A stretch of DNA of 64,000 nucleotides from JBOCEF01 sp047610385. GTDB lineage: Bacteria; Pseudomonadota; Alphaproteobacteria; Rhodobacterales; Rhodobacteraceae. The stretch lies in the NCBI GenBank assembly GCA_047610385.1, contig JBLGAC010000013.1, positions 22,698-86,697 of the forward strand, given 5' to 3'. The notes below the pieces were generated by a model that did not search any database, was not told the origin of the DNA, and worked only from the letters and a program-made list of their open reading frames with translations. How positions within the stretch are numbered: the stretch's first letter is position 1; each line of letters starts with the position of its first letter. A program made the translations under genes and the position numbers. Below are positions 40,570 to 48,533 of this stretch, piece after piece.

Positions 40570-42081
40570 ATGACCAGCGACACCGTCGCCGCGCCTGTGT
40601 GCGCGGTGGTGCCTTTCGCTAATGAAAGTTTACGTTTGACCCAGTTCAGCGATCTCGGCCTGGCCGAGCAGATTCTTCGTGCCGTGACCACCGAAGGTTA
40701 CACCACGCCCACCCCCATTCAGGCCCTCGTCATCCCCGCGATGATGGAAGGCCGCGACGTCATCGGCATTGCGCAGACCGGCACCGGCAAGACCGCCGCG
40801 TTTGTTCTGCCCCTTCTGCACCGCATCGTTGGCGGCGCGCGCCCCAAGCCCAGGGGCTGCCGCGCGCTTGTGCTGACCCCGACGCGTGAGCTGGCGACCC
40901 AGATCGGCATGGCGGTTCGCACCTATGGCCGCCACATCCGTCCCGCCGTTGCCACCATCGTTGGCGGTGCCAAGGCCGGCCCGCAGATCCGTTCGGTCGC
41001 CCCGGGCGTCGACGTGATCGTGGCCACTCCCGGCCGTCTGATGGACCACATGTCCACCGGCGCCGTGCGCGTGGAAGACGCCGACATCGTGATTCTGGAC
41101 GAAGCGGATCAGATGCTCGATCTGGGCTTCATGCCTGCGATCCGGCAGATCCTGTCGCAATGCGCCAAGAACCGCCAGACGGTCCTGATGTCTGCGACCA
41201 TGCCGAAAGCGATCCGCGATCTGGCCAAGGATTTCCAGACCAACCCGGCCGAAATCGCCGTGGCGTCTGAATCCAAGCCGATCGAACGCATCGCGCAGGA
41301 GGTCCGCCACATGGACCACGGCGCGAAGCGTGAAGCGCTGACCCACTACATCATCGACGAGAAGGTTGAGCGCGCCATCGTCTTCACCCGCACCAAGCGC
41401 GGCGCGGACCGGGTGTGCAAATGGCTGGAAGACGCGGGCATCTCTGCTGGTGCGATCCATGGCAACAAAAGCCAGAGCCAGCGTGACCGCATGCTGGGCC
41501 AGTTCCGTCAGGGCAGGGTCCACATCCTTGTGGCCACCGACGTGGCAGCGCGCGGCATCGACATTGATGGCGTGACCCACGTCATCAACTACGAACTGCC
41601 CGAGGTGGCCGAGGCCTACGTCCACCGCATCGGCCGCACCGCGCGCGCTGGCGCCAGCGGCATCGCGGTGACGATGTGCTGCCCGGACGAACGGGGGTCG
41701 CTGCGTGCGATCGAAAAGCTGATCGGATCGGCGCTTTTGGTGGTCGGCGCTGCGCCGGGGCCGATGGATGAAAACGCTGTCGCTCCGCGCAAGCGGTCGG
41801 GTGGCGGCGCGCGTCCCGGTGGGCGTCCTCAGCAGGGACGTCCCGGCGGCAACGCGGGTTATGGCGAAAGCCGCTATGGCGGCGGCGCCGAAAGCCGGGG
41901 GGAACGGTCGGGCAAGCCCGGCGGCCTGGGCAAGCCCCGCGGCGGCATGGGTGCCAAGCGGCGCGCGGCCGATGGCGATGGCGGCAAGCCCCGTGGTCCG
42001 GCAGGCGGCGGCAAGCCGCGCCGCTCCGGCGGCGGCGAAGGGTCTGGCGCTGGTCTGACCCGGATGCTCGGCAACCGCTGA
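40570..42081 (+). CDS. DEAD-box ATP-dependent RNA helicase (RhlE-like)
   Basis: 503 residues. The core has motif Q ending TPTPIQALVIP, motif I AQTGTGKTAAF, Ia TPTRELATQI, Ib ATPGRLMDH, II ILDEADQMLD, III MSATMP, IV IVFTRTKRGAD, V ATDVAARGIDIDGV and VI HRIGRTARAG. The last 110 residues are Gly/Arg/Lys-rich and disordered, with repeated GGG, RSGGG and GKPRG blocks, typical of RNA-binding tails in RhlE. It unwinds structured RNA in ribosome assembly or mRNA decay. It is followed by a tandem repeat and a bidirectional terminator. Confidence 0.92.
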   Translation: MTSDTVAAPVCAVVPFANESLRLTQFSDLGLAEQILRAVTTEGYTTPTPIQALVIPAMMEGRDVIGIAQTGTGKTAAFVLPLLHRIVGGARPKPRGCRALVLTPTRELATQIGMAVRTYGRHIRPAVATIVGGAKAGPQIRSVAPGVDVIVATPGRLMDHMSTGAVRVEDADIVILDEADQMLDLGFMPAIRQILSQCAKNRQTVLMSATMPKAIRDLAKDFQTNPAEIAVASESKPIERIAQEVRHMDHGAKREALTHYIIDEKVERAIVFTRTKRGADRVCKWLEDAGISAGAIHGNKSQSQRDRMLGQFRQGRVHILVATDVAARGIDIDGVTHVINYELPEVAEAYVHRIGRTARAGASGIAVTMCCPDERGSLRAIEKLIGSALLVVGAAPGPMDENAVAPRKRSGGGARPGGRPQQGRPGGNAGYGESRYGGGAESRGERSGKPGGLGKPRGGMGAKRRAADGDGGKPRGPAGGGKPRRSGGGEGSGAGLTRMLGNR

Positions 42082-42131
42082 TCCCATTTGGATCACACCA
42101 AAATCTGATCCCATTTGGATCGCTGTAAAAT
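42078..42131. repeat. Two 27-bp tandem copies starting at the helicase stop codon
   Basis: ctgatcccatttggatc is at 42078-42094 and again at 42105-42121, a period of 27 bases. The ten bases after each copy match at six positions. Each copy holds gatcc-cattt-ggatc, a 5-bp dyad. The first copy contains the TGA stop (42079-42081) of the RhlE-like gene. Confidence 0.7.
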
Positions 42132-42133
42132 CT

Positions 42134-42166
42134 GAAACGGCGGGGCCCGCAAGGCTCCGCCGTTTC
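42134..42166. terminator. Bidirectional terminator between RhlE-like and DUF3108 genes
   Basis: gaaacggcgg (42134-42143) pairs perfectly with ccgccgtttc (42157-42166) over a 13-base loop. The plus strand continues gcgtttc; the opposite side has aaaatct, giving Ts on the minus strand. It sits between two convergent genes. Confidence 0.75.
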
Positions 42167-42171
42167 GCGTT

Positions 42172-43005
42172 TCAGTTCCGGCGCACCGCGGTCGCCATGC
42201 CGTAGCGGGTGTCGACCTCAAACCGTTTCAGCCGTGCGGGTGTGTTATCGACCCGGTGGGTGAAGAACAGGCGGAAACTGAACGGCGGCTTGCGCATGTC
42301 CTTGGGCTTCCACCCGGCCACGCGGGCAAGGGCGGCGTCGCACTGGATTTCGCCTGCTGAGGGTCCGTCCGTGGGCGCGGCCAGCGTAATCTGCGACCGC
42401 CTGCGCCCGTCGAACACGTCGATCCGCGCATCGCACAGCACGCCGCCGGGGCGCTCGCGCAGCAGCAACGCCGCGGCGCCCAGCGGGTCAAACACCCCGG
42501 TCTGCGCTGCTGGGTCGATCTGATAGGGCTTTGGCTTGAACGCCGGATCGGCCGTCACAGCGCGCGGTGCGGTTGGCCCAAACGCGATCCTAAGGCTGAT
42601 TTTGTCGCCGCCAAAGCTGCCCTTGGCGTTGAACGTGTCGGGCCGCGCGCCGGGGGCCGGACCTGCGCCGCCGGGCGCGTCACCCCGCGCCTCGGCTGAG
42701 AATGACGCGCCATAAAGCGCGCCGACCAACCCCTCGGTCCGCCCTTGGGCTGAGGCGGTGTAGGCGTCGCCGTCAAACCGCAGCGCAAGGTCCAGGGTTC
42801 CGGCCCAGATGCCGCCGAAATGCAGATCGAACAGCGCCTTGTCATGGGTGCCCGCCTGAATGCCGGGCATGGTGGCCGCGGGTGGCGCATGCCCGCCGGG
42901 CAGCCGCGTCGCCCCGGTCGCCGTGGTGCAGATCGCCGCCGTGATCAGCGCGGCGGCGATGCGCAAGGCGCGGCGGTGAGGGGCAGCGATGGGCCAGTCG
43001 GGCAT
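42172..43005 (-). CDS. DUF3108 domain protein, exported
   Basis: About 277 residues. A signal peptide (RALRIAAALITAAICTTATGA) is followed by DUF3108 text: LFDLHFGGIWAGTLDLALRFDGDAYTASAQGRTEGLVGALYGASFSAEARG, and later RSQITLAAPTDGP and FFTHRVDNTPARLKRFEVDTRYGMATAVRRN. The fold is a beta-barrel-like periplasmic protein of unknown function. ATG 43005 is chosen since AAGGA lies eight bases upstream; an ATG at 43029 is less well placed. It is divergent from meaB. Confidence 0.75.
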   Translation of the reverse strand: MPDWPIAAPHRRALRIAAALITAAICTTATGATRLPGGHAPPAATMPGIQAGTHDKALFDLHFGGIWAGTLDLALRFDGDAYTASAQGRTEGLVGALYGASFSAEARGDAPGGAGPAPGARPDTFNAKGSFGGDKISLRIAFGPTAPRAVTADPAFKPKPYQIDPAAQTGVFDPLGAAALLLRERPGGVLCDARIDVFDGRRRSQITLAAPTDGPSAGEIQCDAALARVAGWKPKDMRKPPFSFRLFFTHRVDNTPARLKRFEVDTRYGMATAVRRN

Positions 43006-43149
43006 GGGCGTGGTCCTTATGGCGGTCATGCATTGGCGCGCGCGTATCGTCGCCGCGGCGCTGGCGGGGCTTGGCCCGCCGGTCACCATATGGGATATGG
43101 TCGGGCGATTTCAGGGCGGATGTGCCCCCGCCCGCCGCCGGAGACGCCG

Positions 43150-44178
43150 ATGCCCGCCCAGACCCAAGCCCTTGCCGATCCCGAAACCCTGGCTGAGGAT
43201 ATTGCGACCCGCCTTGCGGCCGGGGAACGCCGGGCTTTGGCGCGGGCGATCACGCTGGTGGAAAGCACGCGGGCGGACCATCGGGCGGCGGCCACGGCGC
43301 TGGTGGCGCGGCTTTATGGGGCCAGCGGCACGGCGCTGCGCATCGGGCTGTCGGGCACGCCGGGCGTGGGCAAGTCCACGTTCATTGAATCGTTCGGCAT
43401 GATGCTGGTGCAGGCGGGCCTGCGGGTTGCGGTGCTGGCGGTTGACCCGTCCTCAACGCGCACGGGGGGGTCAATCCTTGGCGACAAAACCCGGATGGAG
43501 CTGCTGTCGCGTGACCCGCGCGCTTTCATCCGCCCCTCGCCCAGCCGCACGGCGCTGGGGGGGGTCGGGCGGCGCACCCGCGAATCGATCCTGTTGTGCG
43601 AGGCGGCGGGCTTTGACGTGGTGCTGGTGGAAACCGTCGGCGTCGGCCAGTCGGAGACGATGGTCGCTGACATGACCGACGTGTTCGTGCTGCTGATGGC
43701 CCCCGCGGGGGGCGACGAATTGCAGGGCGTGAAGCGCGGGATCATGGAAATCTGCGACATGATCGTGGTGAACAAGGCCGATGGCGATCTGAAGCTGGCG
43801 GCGCAACGCACCTGCGCCGATTACGCCGGGGCGCTGCGCCTGCTGCGTGGCCGCAAGCATGATCCCGAAGGTTTTCCCAAGGCGCTGGCCATGTCGGCCC
43901 TGCGCGAAGAAGGGCTGGCAGCCGTGTGGGAGGAGATCCGCGCCCTCGACGGTTGGCGGCGCGACACCGGGGTGCGCGATGCCCGCCGCCACGAACAGGC
44001 GGTGACTTGGATGCGCGCTGAAATCGAAGGCCGATTGACCGACATGTTCCGCAAAGCGCCCGCCGTGTCTGCCCTGCTTCCGGGGCTTGAAGCGGATGTC
44101 ACGACTGGCGCTCTCACCCCCGATGCCGCCGCCGAAATGGCGCTGTCGGCCTTTCGCGAAGGAATGCTTGGATGCTGA
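43150..44178 (+). CDS. meaB: Methylmalonyl-CoA mutase-associated GTPase MeaB
   Basis: 342 residues. Walker A LSGTPGVGKSTFIESFG, VLAVDPSSTRTGGSILGDKTRM, RPSPSRTALGGVGRRT, DVVLVETVGVGQSE and IVVNKADGD are the G1, switch and G4 motifs of the ArgK/MeaB family. MeaB loads and protects adenosylcobalamin on the mutase. The mutase gene is not in the window. It overlaps rlmJ by seven bases at its 3' end. The start at ATG 43150 is used; the region before it is antisense to the DUF3108 gene. Confidence 0.93.
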   Translation: MPAQTQALADPETLAEDIATRLAAGERRALARAITLVESTRADHRAAATALVARLYGASGTALRIGLSGTPGVGKSTFIESFGMMLVQAGLRVAVLAVDPSSTRTGGSILGDKTRMELLSRDPRAFIRPSPSRTALGGVGRRTRESILLCEAAGFDVVLVETVGVGQSETMVADMTDVFVLLMAPAGGDELQGVKRGIMEICDMIVVNKADGDLKLAAQRTCADYAGALRLLRGRKHDPEGFPKALAMSALREEGLAAVWEEIRALDGWRRDTGVRDARRHEQAVTWMRAEIEGRLTDMFRKAPAVSALLPGLEADVTTGALTPDAAAEMALSAFREGMLGC

Positions 44179-44999
44179 GCTATCAGCACGCCTATCACGC
44201 GGGCGGCCCGGCCGATCTGGTCAAACATCTGGTGCTGAGCGCGCTTTTGCTGGCGCTGACCCGCAAAAAGCGCCCAGTGTCGTATTTTGAAACCCATGCC
44301 GGGCGGGGGCTGTATGATCTGCGTGGCCCCGAGGCCACCAAAACCCATGAGGCCGCTGAGGGCTTTGAGGCATGGGAGGCCGCCCATAACGGCCTGCCCA
44401 AAGGCCCCTATGGCGACGCCCTGCGCGCGGTGCGCCGCGTCTATGGCCTGGGCGCCTATCCCGGATCGCCGCTGTTGGCGCGTGCGATGCTGCGGTCAAC
44501 CGACCGTATGGCGCTGATGGAACTGCACCCGGCCGAACACGCCGCCTTGGAAGGGGTGTTCACCAATTGCCTGATCCCCGGGCCTGAGCCGTTGATCGAA
44601 AAACGCGACGGGGCTGACGGCGCCATCGCCCGCATGCCCCCCGACGCGCGCCGCGGTCTGGTGCTGATCGATCCGTCCTATGAGGTGAAGACCGAATACG
44701 CCGACATCGCCAAGCTTGCGCTGAACATCCTGACGCGCTGGCCTGAGGCGATGGTGGCGATCTGGTATCCGGTGCTGGCCGCAGGCCGTCATGTTGAATT
44801 GCTGCAAGGCGTGTCGGGCCTGCAACCGCTGATCTTTGAACGCAGCTTTGCGCTGAAGGGTGGCGCGGGGATGACCGCGGCGGGGATGATCGTGCTGAAC
44901 GCCCCGCACGGGGTGCGCGAGGCTGTGGACGCGTCGCTGTCGCTTGGCGCCCCGGTGCTGGTGGGCGGGGGGCGGCGATCCCGCCCCCCGCGTGCCTGA
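44172..44999 (+). CDS. rlmJ: 23S rRNA (adenine-2030-N6)-methyltransferase
   Basis: 275 residues. MLSYQHAYHAGGPADLVKHLVLSALL is the RlmJ opening. The SAM-binding motif YFETHAGRGLYDL and the catalytic motif LIDPSYEVKTEYAD follow; the latter has Ser where E. coli has the second Pro of DPPYE. It methylates A2030 of 23S rRNA. The start overlaps the meaB 3' end. A weak hairpin (cctga-aaa-tcagg, 45007-45019) lies between it and the convergent gene. Confidence 0.93.
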   Translation: MLSYQHAYHAGGPADLVKHLVLSALLLALTRKKRPVSYFETHAGRGLYDLRGPEATKTHEAAEGFEAWEAAHNGLPKGPYGDALRAVRRVYGLGAYPGSPLLARAMLRSTDRMALMELHPAEHAALEGVFTNCLIPGPEPLIEKRDGADGAIARMPPDARRGLVLIDPSYEVKTEYADIAKLALNILTRWPEAMVAIWYPVLAAGRHVELLQGVSGLQPLIFERSFALKGGAGMTAAGMIVLNAPHGVREAVDASLSLGAPVLVGGGRRSRPPRA

Positions 45000-45014
45000 A
45001 GATCAGCCTGAAAA

Positions 45015-45578
45015 TCAGGTTGCGGTTTCGCCGCGGCGCCACGCGAATTTCTGGAACTGCTGGTCCACCGGCGTGTTGGCCAGATGGTTGGTGTAGTTGC
45101 TCATCACCTTCTGGCCGACGCCCAGAACGACCTCCAGCACTTGGCGGTGATCAAAGCCGGCTGACAGGAACGCCTGCATCGCTGCATCGTCCACGGCGCC
45201 ACGGCTGCGGACCACCATCAGCGTGAAATCGCGCAGGGCCTCCAACCGTGGGGTCGGCAGCGGGGTTTCAGTGCGCAGCGCCTGGGTGATCGCGTCGTCG
45301 ACGCCCATGGCTTTGGCGATGCCGGTATGGGCGGGCACGCAATAGTGGCAACCATGTTCAACATTGATCGCTTGCCACACGACGGTCTTTTCCTCGTTGG
45401 TCAGGCTGCTTTCAAGGAACGCGCGGTGCATGGCCTGATAGGCCCCCAACATCCCCGGCGCTTCGGCCATCACAGCGTGCAGGCCCGGAATGCGGCCAAA
45501 AGCGGCGATGGATTTTTCCAGAAACGGGCGGCTGGCCTCCGGGGCGGTTTCGAGGGTGTGGTGCGTGAAATCGGCCAT
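45015..45578 (-). CDS. Carboxymuconolactone decarboxylase/AhpD-like protein
   Basis: 187 residues, helical. The redox site EHGCHYCVPAHTGIAKAMG (CxxC plus His) lies near residue 76-87. RPFLEKSIAAFGRIPGLHAVMAEAPGMLGAY and LGVGQKVMSNYTNHLANTPVDQQFQKFAW complete the pattern of alkylhydroperoxidase-like proteins. It is the likely target of the divergent TetR regulator: two TTGA-N8-TCAA operators lie in their shared 150-base region. A response to peroxide or electrophile stress is a reasonable inference. Confidence 0.87.
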   Translation of the reverse strand: MADFTHHTLETAPEASRPFLEKSIAAFGRIPGLHAVMAEAPGMLGAYQAMHRAFLESSLTNEEKTVVWQAINVEHGCHYCVPAHTGIAKAMGVDDAITQALRTETPLPTPRLEALRDFTLMVVRSRGAVDDAAMQAFLSAGFDHRQVLEVVLGVGQKVMSNYTNHLANTPVDQQFQKFAWRRGETAT

Positions 45579-45642
45579 GGGGGCGGTCCTTTGCTTGGCG
45601 CCGCGCGGTGGTGCGCGCGTCCATGACGGTCATCTATGCATC

Positions 45643-45682
45643 TTGAACGATCGCTCAAGGGGTGTGTTGATCGATCGTTCAA
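45643..45682. promoter_or_regulatory. Twin TetR-type operators
   Basis: TTGAACGATCGCTCAA (45643-45658) and TTGATCGATCGTTCAA (45667-45682) share TTGA-N-CGATCG-N-TCAA; they repeat with a centre-to-centre spacing of 24 bases, a little over two helical turns, between the AhpD-like gene and the TetR gene. The sequence is near-palindromic in each copy. Confidence 0.78.
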
Positions 45683-45731
45683 ATAAATTGATCCGCTGGC
45701 CCTGCGGCCCACCGCACCCTATATTGCCGCC

Positions 45732-46352
45732 ATGACACGCCATGCCCTTCATGACCGCGACAAGGCGCTTTCGCGCGCGCTCGAACTTTTCTGGCGCAAG
45801 GGCTACCATGCGACCTCGCTCAAGGATCTGGAACTGGCACTCGATATGCGGCCGGGCAGCATCTATGCGGCGTTCAAAAGCAAAGAGAACCTGTTTCGCC
45901 TGGTGCTCGCGCGGTATGCCGACGATATGCACGCCCAGACCGAACATGTCTTTGCCGACGCGCCCAGCCCACTTGCCGGAATCGCGGCCTATATGCGGCG
46001 GCTCGGCGCGCTGCGCGATGCCGGGCAGCCATCCTGTGCCTGTATGCTGGTCAAAACGATCCTTGAGATGCCGGACGCCGATGCCCCCGCCTTTGCCGAG
46101 GCCGAGGCGCTGCTGGCGCAGGTCGAAACCCGGTTCGCCGCTCGTTTTGATGAAGCCCGGCGCGTCGGCGAATTGCCACCCGACGCGGACCCGGAGGCGT
46201 TGGCGCGGCTGCTGCAGATCTCAGTCATGGGTCTGAAATCCTATGCGCAGCGCGGGGCGCAGAGCGTTGATATCATGGCCGCGGCCGAAGACATCGCAGC
46301 GGGGATTGAGGCGCTGGCCGATCCGGGTTTTGTGCCCCTTGCCGCCCGCTAG
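45732..46352 (+). CDS. TetR/AcrR family transcriptional regulator
   Basis: 206 residues. The helix-turn-helix reads ALSRALELFWRKGYHATSLKDLELALDMRPGSIYAAFKSKENLFRLVLARYADDM, characteristic of TetR regulators, with a C-terminal ligand domain containing TVRESCACMLVK-like text (SCACMLVKTILEM). Cysteines in that loop may sense an electrophile. It should repress the divergent AhpD-like gene and itself through the twin operators. No better ligand clue exists. Confidence 0.9.
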   Translation: MTRHALHDRDKALSRALELFWRKGYHATSLKDLELALDMRPGSIYAAFKSKENLFRLVLARYADDMHAQTEHVFADAPSPLAGIAAYMRRLGALRDAGQPSCACMLVKTILEMPDADAPAFAEAEALLAQVETRFAARFDEARRVGELPPDADPEALARLLQISVMGLKSYAQRGAQSVDIMAAAEDIAAGIEALADPGFVPLAAR

Positions 46353-46358
46353 CAAAAA

Positions 46359-46387
46359 CGCCCGAGGCTGAAACCCAGCCTCGGGCG
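46359..46387. terminator. Bidirectional terminator between TetR and the lipoprotein gene
   Basis: cgcccgaggctg (46359-46370) and cagcctcgggcg (46376-46387) form a perfect 12-bp stem with a five-base loop. On the minus strand it is followed by a T-run (caaaaacg on the plus strand), so it is a textbook terminator for the lipoprotein gene and probably also ends TetR. Confidence 0.88.
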
Positions 46388-46418
46388 CAAGGGGTGCAAA
46401 GCGTCCCGACGTGCGGGA

Positions 46419-46778
46419 TCAGGATGTCGGCGCGAGCGCTTTCGCCTCAGGCGCAAGGCTGCGCAGGCGATATGCTTCTTCGGCGTCGATCTTCATGGTC
46501 TCGCCAGTTTTTACCATCGTCTCACCGTTGCGGATTTTCTTCCCGCCGGCAGAGACAAGCCGGTTGCCCTTATTGATGTCGCCCTCGCCATCAGCGACTG
46601 AGGCGCGGCCCTTGATGATCAACGCTTCGCCATCGGTCCAACTTTTGCCGATCGCAGCCATTTCACCGCCATCCATTTGCAGACGTCCACCAAAGCTGTT
46701 GGGGTCGGGCTTGGTCGCGCAACCGGCAACAAGAAAGGCCGCCATGACTGCGACGCCTGTTGAGATGATCATTTTCAT
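46419..46778 (-). CDS. Small lipoprotein with seven tandem glycine heptads
   Basis: About 119 residues. The signal ends VAGC (lipid Cys at 20). After PDPNSFGGRLQMDGGEMAAIGKSWTD come seven consecutive seven-residue units each starting with Gly: GEALIIK, GRASVAD, GEGDINK, GNRLVSA, GGKKIRN, GETMVKT, GETMKID. A charged tail ends ALAPTS. The heptad with Gly at one position and small or hydrophobic residues at others suggests a helical or beta-roll rod. I recognise no named domain. The start (MKMIISTG) has AAAGGA seven bases upstream; promoter and terminator are both clear. Confidence 0.78.
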   Translation of the reverse strand: MKMIISTGVAVMAAFLVAGCATKPDPNSFGGRLQMDGGEMAAIGKSWTDGEALIIKGRASVADGEGDINKGNRLVSAGGKKIRNGETMVKTGETMKIDAEEAYRLRSLAPEAKALAPTS

Positions 46779-46840
46779 TACGTTGTCCTTTCCCAATGGC
46801 CAGGCACGTGGCGGGCCGAAGCCGTTTTGAGCGTAGGATG

Positions 46841-46869
46841 ATTATAACCGGCCGCTCAGGCATATGCAA
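46841..46869 (-). promoter_or_regulatory. Strong sigma-70 promoter for the lipoprotein gene
   Basis: On the minus strand TTGCAT (46869-46864), a 17-base spacer, and TATAAT (46846-46841) match the sigma-70 consensus with a perfect -10. Transcription would start near 46834, giving a leader of about 55 bases. An A/T-rich stretch just upstream could act as an UP element. Confidence 0.75.
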
Positions 46870-46954
46870 AAATGGTGGAAAAAAGGCAGCTTAGCGGGTG
46901 ACATGCTGTTCGACGGGACGCGTGCGGACACCGGTTTGATTTGTCAGCAGAGGC

Positions 46955-46991
46955 AAAAAAGACCCCGCACCGGCATGCTGTGCCAAGGGTC
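46955..46991 (-). terminator. Rho-independent terminator after the histidine kinase
   Basis: On the minus strand a stem GACCC/GGGTC with an inner GCAC/GTGC pair is followed by six T (plus-strand aaaaaa at 46955-46960). It overlaps the kinase stop codon at 46990-46992. Confidence 0.65.
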
Positions 46992-48327
46992 AGCGCGGCA
47001 CGCGCATCACGGCCTTTAGGCCACCCAGCGTTTCAGACCGATCCAGCATTACTGTCCCGCCATGGGACCGCGCGACGTCGAGCGCGATCGACAGGCCCAG
47101 ACCCACGCCGCCGCCCTTGTCCTGATTGCGCGCCTCATCCAACCGGGTAAAGGGGCGGAACGCGGCTTCGCGCGCGCCGGGGGGGATGCCGGGGCCATCG
47201 TCTTCGATGACAAATTCCACCGCGCGCCGGTTGCCGCGCAGCCGGGCCTCAACGCGGGTGCCATGGCGTGCGGCGTTGTCCAGCAGGTTGGTCAGCGCCC
47301 GCGTCACGGCGCCTGCGCGCAGGGACAGGCGGTTGGGGGCCGTGCCCTCGGGGCGTTCGGGCAGATGCAGGGTTACGTCGTGGCCAGCGCGGCGTGCGTC
47401 TTCAACCACCGATGTCAGCAATTCGGCGGGGTCAACAAAGGCGGGCGCCTCGCCGCCCTCACCGCGGGAAAATTCGAGGAACTCGGTCAGCATCCGGTCC
47501 ATCTGCGCCACGTCGCGCGACAGCTGGTCGGCGTCGTCGCTGGGGTCCAGCATCGCCAGCGTCAGCTTCATGCGGGTCAGCGGCGTGCGCAGATCATGGC
47601 TGACCGCCGACAACATGCGGGTGCGCTGGTCGATCTGGCGTTCAATCCGGCGGCGCATTTCCAGAAATGCGGCACCTGCGCGGCGGACTTCCTCGGCGCC
47701 TGAGGGGCGGAAATTGCGCCCACGGCCCTTGCCGAAATCCTCAGCCGCGATTGCCAGCGCCTTGATCGGGCGGACCTGATTGCGCAGAAAGATCACCGCC
47801 ACAGCCACCAACGCCGCGGCGGTGACCGCCATCCAGACCAGCAGCAGATGCGGGTTGGACGCGATGGTGCGCTTGCGCGGGATGACGGCGTGCAGCACGC
47901 CTTTCGCGGTCTGGATCTCAGCCACGGCATTGCGCGGTGAAGTGACCAGATCCAGCGCCATGGGACGGGGGACATAATTGCGCAGCGTGGCGGCCAACGC
48001 CTCGCCGGACACGTCATAGAACCGGCTGCGCGCTTCATAAGACACGATCTGGCCGGGCAGCAGTGACAGCTCCAACCCCAGCGGGTGGGCCAGTTCTGTC
48101 AGGCGGGCCTGCGCCGCGGTGGCGTCTGAGGAGGCCTCCACCACCTCCACCGCATAGACCAGTTCGCGCGCAACAGCGCCTGCCATCTGTTCGGTAACGC
48201 CCGCATAATGGCGCTGGATGAACAGGCCCGTGACCACGATCTGCAACAGCAGAATCGGCACAAGCAAGATCATCAGCGCGCGGCCGAACAGGCTTTTGGG
48301 AAGGTAACGCTTGAGCGTGAGGTCCAT
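46990..48327 (-). CDS. EnvZ-like sensor histidine kinase
   Basis: About 445 residues. TM1 (LMILLVPILLLQIVVTGLFI) and TM2 (LLLVWMAVTAAALVAVAVIFL) enclose a periplasmic sensor of about 130 residues, followed by a HAMP domain, the H box AVSHDLRTPLTRMKL, N box LTNLLDNAARHG, G1 EDDGPGIP and G2 GGGVGLGLSIA. It phosphorylates a response regulator, but none is adjacent: the upstream neighbour is a divergent MBL hydrolase and the downstream one a lipoprotein gene. ATG 48327 (MDLTLKRYLPKS) is preferred over earlier Arg-rich open frame. Confidence 0.9.
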   Translation of the reverse strand: MDLTLKRYLPKSLFGRALMILLVPILLLQIVVTGLFIQRHYAGVTEQMAGAVARELVYAVEVVEASSDATAAQARLTELAHPLGLELSLLPGQIVSYEARSRFYDVSGEALAATLRNYVPRPMALDLVTSPRNAVAEIQTAKGVLHAVIPRKRTIASNPHLLLVWMAVTAAALVAVAVIFLRNQVRPIKALAIAAEDFGKGRGRNFRPSGAEEVRRAGAAFLEMRRRIERQIDQRTRMLSAVSHDLRTPLTRMKLTLAMLDPSDDADQLSRDVAQMDRMLTEFLEFSRGEGGEAPAFVDPAELLTSVVEDARRAGHDVTLHLPERPEGTAPNRLSLRAGAVTRALTNLLDNAARHGTRVEARLRGNRRAVEFVIEDDGPGIPPGAREAAFRPFTRLDEARNQDKGGGVGLGLSIALDVARSHGGTVMLDRSETLGGLKAVMRVPR

Positions 48328-48533
48328 GGGCGCGAGGATCGCCCGGCGCGCGCCCCAGCGCAAGCGGCGGCGTGATATGGCGGGCCGGGAACGCGGCGCC
48401 GACCGCCCCGCCCGCCAGCGACCGCGCGCCCTGCGCCGCGGACCCAAAGGCTGCACCAAGCCGCGCCGCCACCGATGGCGTGCGTGGGGATGTCATTGTA
48501 TGTGGTGCGCGCACCGCAAAGAAAGGAGCCTTC

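Noticed and set aside
40630..42114. Long minus-strand open frame of 494 codons over the DEAD-box helicase
   Set aside because: It is antisense to a complete helicase with all motifs; long antisense frames are expected at this GC content.
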